NCBI GenBank assembly: GCA_028583405.1
Contig: CM053260.1
Location: 18,615,401-18,679,400, forward strand
From: Pogonophryne albipinna
Lineage: Eukaryota > Chordata > Actinopteri > Perciformes > Artedidraconidae
DNA length: 64,000 nt
Direction of reading: 5' to 3'
Position 1 is the first letter of the stretch. Every line of letters starts with the position of its first letter. This document shows positions 12,401-58,733 of the stretch, one piece after another. Below the pieces are notes generated by a model. That model was given only the letters and a program-made list of their open reading frames with translations. It had not been told where the DNA came from and made no database searches. The translations under genes were made by a program, and so were the position numbers.

Positions 12401-15400
12401 TAACTAGATTTTGGAATTTCACGTCTGAATAGATAGTGGTTTTCTTTTTTTGGAGAAGTACAAAAATAGTATAATGTTGTTGTTTTTAAATTGATATTTT
12501 ATATGGAAGTATGACATAAGGATCCTATCTGTCTCCCTGATCTCCAGGGGGGGGAGGAGGAGGAGGTGGTGGCCTCGACCCCAGAGATCACTCAGCGAGT
12601 TCATCACGCCACTGATGAGGAGAAGCTCGCCTGCACCGGCATGTTGGGCCAGACCGCAGACATCCAGGAGGAGAGAGGAGAACCCCAGTGCAACAAAGCA
12701 CCTCCGAAAAAACAGACAGTCGATAAATCAATCGAAGATATATGTCTTAAGGATGGTATGTTTCAAACTCTCCACTGGGTGCTCATTTCAAAATAGACAA
12801 AGTTGGCAGTGAGAAGTATTTTATGAAGCAAAAAACAGTGTATGAATGAGGCATGGTGTTAAAGAGGCAGGCATGCCCAGAGAGGTGCCAGTTCCAACAC
12901 CAGCATGAATTGGAAACTGTCAACAAGCAAAGGGATACAGTTTCATGATTTTCTCAGCAACTTCTGTTTGGAGTATAGATAGAGTATGTATAAATGACAA
13001 AGCCCTAAGAATGTATCAAACTTTAGGCAGAAATTAAATGGAGAATTCACACTCACAACCCAGGCCTGAATGTAAGAAAGTAAGACGTGTTACACTGTGA
13101 ATATCTCCCATAGTTGTGTATTAGAATTGGTCTGCATCAGTGGTGCAAGAATCACACTATATTTTAACCATGGAAACAACACAATCTCATGAAAACTAGA
13201 CAAATACTGCCGTATTTTTCCAAGTTGAAGTGACATTGAGCACAGTAATATGCTACTGTGTGGATTATAACTTAGTATAACTCAGATATGGGGTTTTTCG
13301 TCATAAAAAAGTTGCCATTTATCTTTAAATGTTTTTTTTCCCTCAAAGGTCCTGAGACAAAGATTACAGATCACCCAGAGGAGAAGGAAATCTGCAGTCT
13401 GAAAAGTGATATAGTAAGTAGTAGTAGTTTGGGTACCTCAGTATGAATATTTAAAGATGACTGCAAAACTGTTCTTTATTTCAATTGGTAAGAAGATAGT
13501 TCAGCCATTAACGGACTGTTTTGCTTCCTCACACTCCAATATAATGTTTTTATCTAATAGTTTTCACCCATAAAATATTTGTCTAAGATGAGCACGCTTT
13601 AGGTTTTACAAATGTTTGATTAATAAAATCAACAGCCCTGAGAACTGTTTTCTGGCATCGCTCTTTGCACAGACATCATGTGATCTAATAAGAACAGCAG
13701 AAGTAGCAGGATCTTGGACTTAAACAGTATGTTCTCTGCATGTTCCACAGAGTGAGATGTCCATGAAGCTTTCCACAAAGATGGCCAGCAGTGAGGGCTC
13801 AGACGCTGCCGTCCTGTCCCAGGACCACATCTCTCTGAGTGAGATGGACAAGGCCGCAGTGCTCACCCTGATCAGAGAGGAGGTATGTCACAGAAAGTTT
13901 CTCTCCATAAAGAGCATCTGCAGATTGATTTATTTCTGAATATTGTTTCTCTTCATGTCCTGTCGTCCAATTAGATCATCACTAAGGAGATTGAGGTCAG
14001 TGAGTGGAAGAAGAAGTATGAGGACAGTAGATTGGAGGTTTTGGAGATGAGGTATGGAACTGTTTCCCTAGATGTTTGCTTCATTTGAAAGTACAACTGC
14101 AAGAAACCTGTCTTAATACATTGAAAAAAACGTCATTGATAATTTGTGAACATTCAGTTTTTCTACTTGACAGGAACATAGTTGCAGAGTATGAGAAAAC
14201 AGTTGCACAGATGATTGGTGAGTGGCTGCCCCCTGGTGGTGGTATATGTTGTTTTTGTTTAATGTCTTCTGGCTTCAGAATGCCTGGTTTACTGTAGACT
14301 AGGGCTATTCAATTAGTTTGTAATGGGGGCCGGTTTATGAAAATGATCCAAAGCAAGGGGCCGGGAAAAAGATTGCTTGAAATATGAACAATCATATTAA
14401 GAGCTTCAGATACAGTAAATACTACAAGAGCATAGTGGAGTGCATATATTGTGTTTAATTCAATCAAACAACATAGCCCCAAGGCCTTTATAGATCTAAA
14501 TGGCAAGTTCAGAACTCAGTAGGCCCACATGTGAAGCTCATTTAACCATCAACATCATTTGATTTAGGTGAAATTATCTAATCATTCACGCAGAGATGCA
14601 ATAAATGACAGTTTGTCACTTCAGTAGCTAGTAGGTGGGTTCGAAACCCGAGCCCGCCAATGTTTTCAGGCAATGTCTTCCCCTCTATCTCTCAATTTAA
14701 CACCCTCTCTGGAATAAAGGCACTCTGGCCCAAAAAAAGATATAAAAAAAGGGCCAGTAAATATCACCCCGGGGCCGGATTTGGCCCGCGGGCCGCCAAT
14801 TGAATAGCCCTGGACTTTAGAGTAAGTAGTTTGTGGTTTTCATGACAACCCCCCCAAGCATTGTGTCATTAGAAAACATGACTAAAATGCGGGTTCTTCC
14901 AGTTAAAATTAGAGAATAAAACCCTCAGCTAAGAGTGTAAGATTGCATGAAATAATTGGATTGACTTTACTTGAATTTAATCAAATAATTATATTTGTTG
15001 CTAATCCCCTAGAATTATAAATAATAATGACTTCATTTGTAATGATCATTTTAAAACAAAGACAAAAAAGCAAGGGAGAAAACAAAAACCCAGTCCACAG
15101 ATAGAAATAACAAATACAACAGCAGTAGTAAAAACCTGTGCAAAAGAACCACTTGTAAACTTATAAACTCAAATAAAATGACAAAAGATACACAGATTTA
15201 AAATGGAAAAATATCCAAACTGTAGAAGTGAGTCTTGAAAGATGAGTTAAAGAGATCAGGGGGTTTCTGTAGTCTACGTTCCTCAGGTCAGCTATGCTAA
15301 AGGTTAGGAGCCCTGAAAGCAAACACTGCCAACCTTTGTCTTCAGCCTTTAACATTTCTTCCACATCTTACCCTTTAAATCTTTTGATTCCTCCTCTGTC

Positions 15401-17356
15401 TGTTGCAGAGGACGAGCAGAACCAGAAGACGCTGTCCTGCAGTAAGTCTGTCAGACAGTTGACCTTGGAGAGGGACCAGGCAATAGCCGACCTCAACTCT
15501 GTGGAGCGCTCCTTCGCTGACCTCTTCAGGAGGTACGAGAACATGAAGGGGGTCCTGGAGGGCTTTAAGAAGGTCAGTAGAGCTTCAGTAATAATATGCT
15601 ATTAAATCTGCTGCCACGTAATAGCCGGATCACTACATATTCTCTTCATTAATCTGTCCAGAATGAGGAGATGCTGAAGAGGTGTGCGCAGGACTACCTG
15701 ATGCGGATCAAGCAGGAGGAGCAGCGATACCAAACCCTCAAGGTGCACGCTGAGGAGAAACTGGACAAGTAAGCTTCCATGTCACTCAATCTTCGGACAC
15801 GTTCTTCATCTTGAAAATCAACACCAGACTCTTGATTTGACGGCCTCCTTTGTCTCCTTCACTTCCTCTCTAACAGGGCTAACGAGGACATAGCACAGGT
15901 ACGTGCCAAGGCCAACGCTGAGGGAGTGGCACTGAGCGCCAGCCTGAGGATGGAGCAGATGAAGGCGGATTCACTAGAAAGAGCCGTCCTTCAAAAGGTA
16001 TGACGACTGCAATCTGATTAAAATGGATTCTCTGTGTTAACCTGTGTGACTGCAGGGCATGGCGTCCTGATCAAACACTCTAGAGGATTGAGGTGAAAAC
16101 CCTTTACCTGGGAGAGTCATCAGTCGATGTGTTTGGCTTTTACTTTCAAGTCAGAAGACTGGTCGAGTCTGCCAACGGTTTGTTTGAACATGAGTGTAAT
16201 ATTGGCAAAGATATTCGTGTTATGTAGAAGTGATTACAATCAAAATAAGTTGAGATTGCATTAGGGCTGCTCCATTAATCGTATTTTAATCGCAATTACG
16301 ATTTTGGCTTGCAACGATTATGAAAACAACATAATCGAAATAAAATGATTATTTATTTTATTTGTATTTATTTATTTTATTTTTATTTTTGAATTGGTTT
16401 CTCAGTTGAATTATACTTAAAGTTCAGGGTAATCAACTGTTAAAAACATACTGTTCACATTTCTTTCCAATAAATACATGGATGATAAATGGATAATCGT
16501 TTTTAATAATCGTGATATCAATTATTGACCCAAATAATCGAGACTATGATTTTTGCCATAATCGAGCAGCCCTAGATTGTATGTGGTCTTTATGTCACCC
16601 TTCGTGGGAATACAGCACTATTTCCCAATGTTAAGTTCATATTTTTCACAAAACCAGTTGTTTCACATCCGTTCCCCTTTTCGTAATGTCTGTTTTTGTT
16701 TTTAGATTTAGTGAAAATGATCATTTGTCTTCCCCTCTGCTTTTTACTTGTTTTGCACCAAGAGGAACTTTGTTTTTTCTTTTGCTTTGGAAAAGTATCG
16801 TTTTCCTGTTTTGTGCAATAACAGATCACATGTTATAGCGAAATCCCACCCCTGTGGCTCGCAATGTTAAAATGTAAATGATGGTGTTAAATACGATGAT
16901 TTCATAAGTGCTTGAATTACAGCGATCTGTAAAGAATCACTGCAAGTAGTTCATCATGTGCAGGCATTCAGCACAGTTATAAATGCATGTCTGCCAACAC
17001 ACTGGCATGGCTTCTAACACTAGGGGGCAGTGTTTACTAACACCAGCCTCTGGGGAAGTTAAAGGAGAGCCCTATCAAATGACACAATTACTGCATCTAC
17101 AGTTAGTATTAAACACTGCACGACTGATTCATCCTATTCAAATGTTGCACATTAAGTCTTAGGGGAGCTATTGAAAAAACATGTTCTCTCTACATTTAAA
17201 CCTTTTCATCTTTGCAGAATTGTGTTTCTGAGCTGACATTTAAGCTTTGCCATCATTTGTAAACATCCTTTCTTTTTCTGTCTCTCACAGAATCAAGAGA
17301 TTGAGGAGCTCACTAAGATCTGCGACGAACTGATCGCCAAACTGGGACCAGATTAA
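5043..17356 (+). CDS. tacc1: Transforming acidic coiled-coil protein 1 (TACC1)
   Basis: TACC1 is a centrosome- and microtubule-associated adaptor working with Aurora A and XMAP215/ch-TOG-type partners. Thirteen coding exons agree in phase: 5043-5188, 6457-6566, 9128-11072, 11960-12023, 12548-12755, 13349-13413, 13751-13882, 13975-14051, 14174-14217, 15409-15572, 15662-15768, 15877-15997, 17291-17356; 3,249 nt, 1,082 residues (human about 805). The N-terminus [20 protein letters not shown] matches human TACC1; ATG 5043 is the first in-frame ATG, preceded by an in-frame GTG. Residues about 177-368 are an ALDP/ALDT repeat absent from mammalian TACC1. SPAZ/SDP-type motifs lie near 450 ([15 protein letters not shown]), 636 and 667, with a basic KKK-rich stretch between. 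The C-terminal ~200 residues form the conserved TACC coiled coil, ending [18 protein letters not shown]. The tacc1 assignment (not tacc2/3) rests on N- and C-terminal similarity. Intron 1 has a GC donor; exon 5 opens with a G7 run that leaves the frame intact. Confidence 0.95.
5189..5194 (+). other. tacc1: GC splice donor of tacc1 intron 1
   Basis: Exon 1 ends CTACAG and the intron begins GCAAGT, the strongest consensus for U2-type GC-AG introns. Using it gives a phase-2 junction reading [13 protein letters not shown], matching human TACC1 SSDSEGNFETPEA. The nearest GT, at 5193, would run into a stop at the start of exon 2. Confidence 0.9.
6400..6456 (+). repeat. CT microsatellite serving as polypyrimidine tract
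   Basis: About 46 bp of CT repeat, interrupted once by a G, ends 11 bp before the acceptor CCACAG of tacc1 exon 2 (exon from 6457). No other pyrimidine tract lies between, so the microsatellite itself appears to be the tract for this acceptor. Confidence 0.85.
6567..9127 (+). other. tacc1: tacc1 intron 2
   Basis: A 2.5-kb phase-1 intron. It contains an AT-rich stretch around 7250-7500 and a palindromic MITE at 7733-7916. No additional exon is supported, and direct joining of the flanking exons keeps the frame (codon GAT across the junction). Confidence 0.7.
7733..7916. mobile_element. Palindromic MITE
   Basis: Two arms of about 72 bp (7733-7804 and 7845-7916) are near-perfect inverse complements separated by 40 bp. 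The ends are GGCCGTTTCTCAATG and its complement with one change. The flanks carry CAT on both sides, a possible 3-bp duplication as made by PIF/Harbinger elements, though that could be chance. No coding capacity. The superfamily is not certain. Confidence 0.8.
9400..9980 (+). repeat. 12-bp coding minisatellite in tacc1 exon 3
   Basis: Nearly 50 tandem copies of a 12-bp unit (consensus CTAGATCCAGCT with C/T and A/C variants) encode Ala-Leu-Asp-Pro or Ala-Leu-Asp-Thr. The 5' part is richer in the Thr form (GATACAGCT), the middle almost pure Pro form, and the 3' part has AP, V and N variants. A 78-bp higher-order unit beginning CCTGCTCTGG occurs at 9481 and again at 9559. Because 12 is a multiple of 3, length changes keep the frame. 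Confidence 0.97.
10540..10665 (+). repeat. 63-bp tandem duplication in tacc1 exon 3
   Basis: Two tandem copies (10540-10602 and 10603-10665) encode 21 residues of the form [21 protein letters not shown], the second copy with one K-Q change. The unit is itself built from a shorter PAPEP motif. It lies between the basic stretch and the second SDP motif and is low complexity. Confidence 0.9.
14300..14812. mobile_element. Non-autonomous hAT-like element
   Basis: Terminal inverted repeats are AGGGCTATTCAATTAG on the left and CAATTGAATAGCCCTG on the right. The interior is rich in GGCCGG/GGGCCGG motifs near both ends. The length is about 513 bp, with no ORF. I could not see a clean 8-bp target duplication. 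It lies in tacc1 intron 9. Confidence 0.75.
15998..17290 (+). other. tacc1: tacc1 intron 12 (last intron)
   Basis: A 1.3-kb intron holding the hAT MITE at 16262-16574 and otherwise unremarkable sequence. The acceptor is TCTCTCACAG at 17281-17290. Confidence 0.8.
16262..16574. mobile_element. hAT MITE with 8-bp target duplication
   Basis: The ends TAGGGCTGCTCCATTAATCG and CGAGCAGCCCTA are inverse complements. The flanks are GATTGCAT on the left and GATTGTAT on the right, a 7-of-8 match as expected for a hAT duplication. The interior is AT-rich and non-coding. It lies in tacc1 intron 12. Confidence 0.85.
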
Positions 17357-17820
17357 GTGGCCTTAACTCAAACTCTCACTGCAACATTCATGTAAATACT
17401 GTACATGATCTCACATAAGCACACTTTTATTTTTTCCTGCTCATATGTATTTGAAAAATACATATGAAATCCAGAACGCTTGCTCTTTTCAAACTAGAAT
17501 ATGAAAGCAGAGCAATAATCTTTCATTGTGTTAATCATGTCATCGCAGTGGAAGAAGCACAAAGTCAATATGAGGTGAATTTAATTATTCCTAAAGAGAT
17601 TTGGTGAAAGATTTACAGTAAAGGCTTGTTTTATTCTTCAAGCATTCAACAGTGTTTTGACTGTTCTTGTTTTTAAATGTATTTGCATTTGTTCTTTTAC
17701 AAAGAATTTCCATTAACGTTTGAAACAGCACACCACATACAAATCTGTAGGAAACTAAGGATAATACATATGGGGACACAGCACAGGTACATTTTAGCAC
17801 AGTGTGTCCTTAATGTATTG

Positions 17821-17848
17821 TGATTGATTGATTGATTGATTGATTGAT
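17821..17848. repeat. GATT tetranucleotide repeat
   Basis: About seven tandem copies of TGAT/GATT in the presumed tacc1 3' UTR. Confidence 0.9.
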
Positions 17849-17894
17849 GAAGAAAAGACACATCTCTCTATTGAGAGCCTAAACTGGTCTTATG

Positions 17895-18640
17895 ACGCTT
17901 TTCCACTGCAGGACCTAGCACGGCTTAGTACGGTATGTTTAGGCCTTGGTAGGCCAGGCTCACTTTATGCTGCATTTAGTAACTATAGTAACGCAGTGTA
18001 GACGGGGCGATCGGCTGTTCGGCGGGCGGAGCGACGCTGCGTAAAACTGCCGTGACGTAATCTTCAATGCGAAGCACAAAACCAAAACATCAGCCGTTAG
18101 CTGTTAGCACTCAAGCTCACAGCTCCTCATATCTGTTCAGAAACTATACAAAAGTTAAACAAGTACAAACCACAGACTGTCTGTGTCATGGCAAATACAG
18201 TTGCTGGTTTATTTATGTCTGTAGGCCGTTGTTGTGAGTGTGGACGGTCGGAGCATATACTGCGTTAGCTTAGCCAAGCTCCATTCAGAAAACACGCATT
18301 TTAAAAGGCTTTTCGTCTTGTCTGCAGACCGGTATCAGTATGTTGTTACTTCGGCGTCATTTTGAAACGTGTATTACAATTAAATCACGGTAAAATATGT
18401 TCATTTTGTTGTAGTTGTAACCCCCTTGCCAGCGATTCTCTCTGACCATTCAGCAGTCGAGAGTGTTTACGTCACTAGTTTAGCATATTCAGCCCGGTTG
18501 TTGGCCCGGTGAGAACCTCGATTTTGGAGGGCCAGAAAAAAAAAGGTGAAAAATTAGCCCTGAGCCGGAACTACCCCTAGTGGAAAAGCAACAAAAAAAC
18601 GGCCCGCTTAAACCGTGCTACGTGCTGCAGTGGAAACGCC
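17895..18640. mobile_element. TIR DNA element in tacc1 3' UTR
   Basis: The left end reads CGCTTTTCCACTGCAGG and then ACCTAGCACGGCTTAG; the right end is its imperfect inverse complement (CCGTGCTACGTGC, then TGCAGTGGAAACGCC). The span is about 745 bp with no transposase ORF. It resembles abundant fish non-autonomous elements whose ends begin with TTTTCCACTGCA. The superfamily is not determined and the target duplication is unclear. Confidence 0.7.
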
Positions 18641-18874
18641 ATTAGTTTCCTGACCCCTTAGATCTTTTTTGATACCAATTTGTTTTGTTATCTACTTTCA
18701 TCAGAAAACAAACTGTACTATCACTCATACTTCATCCTTAGTTGCCAAGGAGTTCATTTGTTCAGTATTTTACACAGTTAGATCCAACGTGTGATAAAAA
18801 CCTCAGTTATGCAGAGTTTGAAGTAAAGTCGATTTTTGACATCATGTACATTAAGCCTACCATAATTCTCTGGG

Positions 18875-18879
<5 letters not shown>

Positions 18880-18916
<37 letters not shown>
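18880..18916. repeat. TA dinucleotide microsatellite
   Basis: An uninterrupted TA run of about 18 units in the presumed tacc1 3' UTR. Confidence 0.95.
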
Positions 18917-18919
<3 letters not shown>

Positions 18920-19614
18920 CACTTAAGATAATCTTTAATTGTGTTGTATAATATCGAATTATTTTGATGATAGTTTGGCAATGATGGGTGGAAATGAAAG
19001 TGTAGTTTAAACCTTAAGAAGTGAAACCTTTTCTTTTATAATACTGTAACACTTAACCATGTGCCATGTTCATTTTCTTGCTCTGCATTTGAATGAAAGT
19101 TACACATTTTGTTGTTGCCATGTAGATATCTTTGGACTGTATTCATATTTTATGTGTGAGCCCAAACGTTGCTGGTGTGCCTTTACTTTAACTTTTTTGT
19201 GAAAAATAACAGAATACGTTTTCTTGGTTCATTTATGCGGTGGTTTCCAAACTGTTGTCTAAGTGTACTGTATAGTGTGTATATTTTATGATCAAAACAC
19301 CCTGAACAACAGTACTGGTTTTTGCAGTAAAAGGGGAAGGTGTGTGTATTTTTGGTCAGGTATGTTTCAGCCTTGTTCACGTCAGCACAATCAATTGCCA
19401 ATGTCCTTGTGAAATGACTTTCAGTGTGACTCTGTGTCCTATTGTAGTGGTGTCACATTAGTCTGAGGGTGCGTTTTAATGCAAGTCCATTGTTACAGTA
19501 CAATATATGTATATTTTATACTTTAAGAAAAGAATATTGTTCCTAATATTTGTAAAATTGAAGAATTAAGTATACCCAGATTGTATGTTATTTGCTATAT
19601 TTTGTGCATTCCTG

Positions 19615-19620
19615 AATAAA
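19615..19620 (+). terminator. tacc1: Polyadenylation signal of tacc1
   Basis: AATAAA followed by a TGTTTAAG and T-rich stretch. It is the last canonical signal before the spacer to loxl2. Confidence 0.6.
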
Positions 19621-19640
19621 TGTTTAAGATTTCATATATT

Positions 19641-22030
19641 TCCTCCTTTGCCTGAATTCCTGAGTCCAGCATGACTGCAGTGATGAGCAGAAACAAAGAG
19701 CATTTGGCCATTGTTTATTCCCACAGGGAACCAAGAAAACAGTGTTCCTGCTCTCACAGCCAATGTCCTGTTGCTTTTTACAAACATGTCATTAGTGGCA
19801 TTTTGAGTCAAAACACTTCCGTCCGATTCAACAACTATGACAATGTAGACATAAACGTATGAACAAAACAGTCTATTTCAAGTCATGTGGCGTGGTCCAC
19901 AACAATGTTGCCAGGGATTCTGTTATTCAACCATTTCAATTTATAGTCAACATATTTTGGATTTACAGAAAAACTATAAACTCTCCCCTTCTTGGTTCAG
20001 TTAACTTTAAAGTAGACTACGTTTAAGAAGTGGCTGAATGCTGGTATTCTTTACCTTTCTGTCCACACCAGGTAACATAATGATGTTTACTCAGATAAAA
20101 CAAGTGGTCATCCTCATTAAATCCCAATTGCTTTAACACTTGCTTTAACTTCCTTTGTTTAAACACGTTCATGGGGCCAAACTTGTCTGAAGAAGGGTAA
20201 GTTACCAAATGTGGCTGGCAGGTTTTTATTGTTGTAGCCACTTGGTGCCACCAGATGCACTACACATTAACTTCTCATGTTAGAAAGATATTAAGGGATT
20301 TGAACTTGACAGATAAAATTGTTGTTAAAACACAAACTACATCTCTTAACAAACTTTTTAAGGTATACAACGATCAACAACCTTTTTTTTAATATAAAGA
20401 AAAGCCGATATGAGCTGGACAATTCACATTGAGGAGAGACGGGTGACAGGGAAGAAAGAAAAAACGTGCCTTTGGGAAATGTCACAAGTGTATTGCTTTT
20501 CTTTAAATAGGCAGATTCCCTAATACTACAGGGTGGACAATTATTTAGGCGACACACACAAACTTATATGGTTTGATAAATAAAATCTGATTTTTATTAC
20601 CAAATTATCAATGCACTTAAATATTAAGAATAATATGACCAACAACTTTTATGTTACATTTTTGCTTAGTTAACATAGCAACTTAATGATGTATGTACAG
20701 GACACTAAAATGCACCCTACAGAGAGAATGACCCGTCTACAAAGTGCAACGTTGAAAAAACATGAGATAACTTCTGTAGTGCTGTGTGCACTGCCTATTA
20801 ACTTCCACACCAAGCTGCAAAGACCGACATCGACACCTTGTATGGACGGCCAGTCCACGCCTTTACTTGAAAAGTTTACCAACTTTCTTTTGTGTAAACA
20901 GTGTCACATCTCTCTGTCAATCAGATGTATTTGTCTTTTTAATATTTACACTCGGAGCACAAATAGGAGTAAAACATTTAAGTAGAGACGGAGGTTACTT
21001 CTTCCTCCGTCTCCACTTTCTGGCCATCACTTTCTTCTACTTGATGCTTCACTTGCTCAACCTTTGGCTGCTTGCTAACATCCTCTGGCGTTCCCTTGTT
21101 CAGCTCCCACCAGTTCAAGTCCCGGAAAGACCAAGTTCTACCGTGGTGTCCCTGAGCAAGGTTCCCTACACTGCTCCCCGGGCACCGTACATAATGGCAG
21201 CCCACTGCTCCTATCACTAGGATGGGTCAAATGCAGAGAAACCGTTTTGTTACTACAACCTAGTAGGCCTAGGCTACTATGTAATGACAATAAAGTTGAA
21301 TCTTCATCTTCTTCAAAATCACTTCACACACTAGTTGTCTCCTATTGGTTGTACAACAAAACTTGCTGTGAAAAAATAAGCTTTTGAATATTTGTTGTGA
21401 TATTTTATTATTTAGTCTCAAATATGCAATAATTTATCTTTTATATAGTGCTTCACAATGTCTCCACTCATGAAGATGACAGACAAGAAGAACACATCAA
21501 CAGGATGGCTTGCTAAACGTTTTTTGTAGGCTTTTACCATTTTGAGTGCTATGATCTGATTTCCAGGGTAAAATGTGTACTCCTTTGTGGCCATATAAAC
21601 TACAATTGATCACTGATTTTATCCCAGAAGAAAATATCTCACTGGATTTTATTTTCATATCTAAAATGTTTACTCAATAACATTTTAACTCACAAACTTA
21701 GCTTCAGCAAATTCCATATCCGAGCATCAGCATTAACCTGTGAGCATTGGGGTCAGTTTTGGGTTTCAAAGATTGCTTCCTTAATCTGGTAAAAAAATAA
21801 CGTTCTCCTTTTTATGGGAAGGTAACACATAATTGTATAGCATATAAAAAGTCCTTTCTTAATAAATAAACCAAAATACTTACTTTTTTTATTTTAGGTT
21901 ACGCAACTTTAAAGTTACGCAAAGCTATAAGATGTCAGCAAACGGAGCTTTACATAAATGCCTGCAGTGTGTTTTTGTAACCCTGGTGATAGGGCCGGAG
22001 GGGGCGTGTCCAGGATGCTGAGGCGGCTTC
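19641..22030. other. tacc1-loxl2 intergenic spacer
   Basis: About 2.4 kb separates the two genes transcribed in the same direction. Apart from a SINE at about 21085-21315 I see no gene. The open frames around 20686-21220 have no recognisable domain and partly read through the SINE. Confidence 0.6.
21085..21315 (+). mobile_element. tRNA-type SINE fragment
   Basis: It contains a B-box-like GTTCAAGTCCCGG, then a body with CTGAGCAAGGTTCCCTAC, CCCACTGCTCCTATCACTAG and GGGTCAAATGCAGAGAAA. The tail reads AATGACAATAAAGTTGAATC and then a TCTTCATCTTCTTC run. This layout and tail match a common fish SINE type. The A-box half is degenerate or missing. Confidence 0.75.
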
Positions 22031-22032
22031 TG

Positions 22033-22223
22033 ATTGGCTGATGTGCGTGGCGAGGAGTGGGAAGGGAGCGCTCGGCCAGCTGTGAGGTTGAGCAGAGAAA
22101 CAGCGAGGAAGAGTACTAAAGGGACAAAGAACCGCTGCCTCACATTCATCCTCTGCAACAAGTTGGAAACTTCAAAGTCTGCGTCCTGGAAAGTGTGTTA
22201 CTGCTTGTTCTTCGTCTGTCAAA
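22033..22223 (+). promoter_or_regulatory. loxl2: loxl2 core promoter and noncoding exon 1
   Basis: A GC-rich stretch with GGGGGCGTGTCC upstream and an inverted CCAAT box (ATTGG, 22033-22037) precedes a probable untranslated exon ending at 22223 with donor AAA|GTAAGTG. The next acceptor, CCCCTTAG, is at 24148 and the loxl2 ATG follows 31 bp later. The start site within about 22060-22110 is inferred. Confidence 0.5.
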
Positions 22224-24148
22224 GTAAGTGTTTCTCTTCAACTCTGAGAAACTCTGGCCGGTCCTGATGGGACGCTGTCTTGCATTTGCATAGTGACTGT
22301 ATTGAAACTTCAAATACATCGTACAATTATTACTTTTTGTCATCTTTGCCAGCAGAAATGCGTTTTTCTAATTTTAAACTTAATTTAATTGTATTTCCTT
22401 CCAAATATTGTTTTCTTACAGCCCCAAAAAGTGATCCTAACTTAGAACGTGGGCTGCTACACTGTGTTGCATAAGCAACATAAAAACCAAAATCTAAAAG
22501 AAAGTTACATTACCTTGATATTTATGCTTCACTCTTTTGCTGACATTGGACCTACAGTTTTTTCGGAAGAAGCTGCAGGACTCTTTCTTGTGTTACTAGC
22601 TGAATATCAGGATTTGTGTGCTGGCCAGGGCTTAACAGAAACTTGATGGTTGATTTGTGCTTTACTTAAATAAACAAATGATGCAAGAGCAACTGGCTTT
22701 GACTGAGAAGCAAATCATTCAGCATGTGGAATTTTGCTATTTCCAGTTGACTTGACAATCCTTGGCTACCCTACACTGACAGGCAGCTTTCACGTATTAT
22801 GGCCCTATTGTTCTCATGCAACCTCATGATTGGCATTTTCTAACTCTCCATTGAAAACCTGAAGTAAAATGAAAGTCACATTTTGGAGGGAGTGTTAAAT
22901 GTGAACAATTGTCTTTAGGATAGAGGTGTGTCTCCACTGGTTTTGTAAGCAGTATAATCTAAAACATACAAGACACATTCCAGAGAAGTGTTAGTTTTTC
23001 ATAAATGGCCATGTGGAGTTGACACTTGCTGACTGACTGTTTGTTCTGAAGTGCACTCTGAACTCTGGTTAATACATTAATTTAAAACGTACATAATGTT
23101 GATTCTGTAACTCTTAACTGCTGTGTAAAGAGAGATTAAAAAAGTCTAACTTAAAGTATCTGCTGCTTCCGCCTGCTTAACATTCATGAGAAGATATACC
23201 AGATGTTTCACAGGATCTCAAGTGACGTCTAACAAAGTCTGACAATTTACTGACTGTGTACTGCAGGGGTGTTTGTGTAAGCCTGGGCCTCTACAGTTTG
23301 TTTGGCTGTTGCTATGACGTCAACTCGGAAAGCCCCCTTTCTCCTTCCTCCCTTGCAAAGACGTGGAGGTCTCCTCACTTTCACTGTCTTCCTTCCCTCC
23401 CTTCCCTCCTCAAAATTCCTCCCTGGGGGCTTTGGTCCCTCCATTGACACTCTCATGGTTTGCCATGATATATCAAGGTGGAGTCAACTTTCCCTCTGAA
23501 GTTCAGCTCAGCAGCCTGCAGGCACAGATCTATAGATAAAGCAGAGGGGCAGCACCCCAACCTGCAGGAGCCCACATTTGCTCTCCATTAGGCTGTCAGA
23601 AAGATGGAGAGAGGGATCCTTGTCTCAGATTCACAGCTTTCGTTCTAACCCAAACGTTTACCAATTCTCTTTTTTCTTTCCTATTGACAGTCAAAAAATA
23701 CGTCACTTTTGATCCTGTGAAACAACATTATGTACGTTTTAAATTAGTGTATTAACCAGAGTTCAGAGTGCACTTAAGAACAAACAGTCAGTCAGTATGT
23801 TCACTGGTTGCTTTATATATTGTCAGACTGTGGTAAATCCTGTATGTGATTCTGAAGCGTATACTTGTGGTTGCACAGAGGCCAGAGAAGGTCATAGGAG
23901 CCTGATGATGGCCAAGCCAAACTGTTCCTGCCCTAGATTTTATACTGAAACTCGCTCAAGTTATGGACAAAAGAACCACACACACCACAAATTACTGTCT
24001 GCCTGCAATGTTCAGCTCTCAATATAACTCTGAGGAATGTGCAAATGTTACATTTAAAGTCCATCTCCTTATGGATTCTTCAATAAGCATAGTTCAGTTC
24101 AGCTTCTATTGAATTCTTACAGTGTTTTTTCTTAATCTCTCCCCTTAG
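22224..24148 (+). other. loxl2: loxl2 5' UTR intron
   Basis: The intron lies between the probable untranslated exon and the ATG-bearing exon. No gene or clear repeat is seen. Confidence 0.5.
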
Positions 24149-24179
24149 TTCACTGTCTTTCCTTGCCTCGTCCTGCATC

Positions 24180-58733
<34,554 letters not shown>

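Larger units (their letters stand above)
17357..19640 (+). other. tacc1: 3' UTR of tacc1 with poly(A) signal
   Basis: Non-coding sequence after the TAA, ending shortly after an AATAAA at 19615-19620. It holds a GATT repeat at 17821-17848, a TIR element at 17895-18640 and a TA repeat at 18880-18916. Use of this distal signal is inferred; an earlier cleavage site would exclude the transposon from the message. Confidence 0.6.

Noticed and set aside
20786..21220. 144-codon + strand ORF between tacc1 and loxl2
   Set aside because: It runs through the SINE, has no recognisable domain and does not begin in a promoter-like context.
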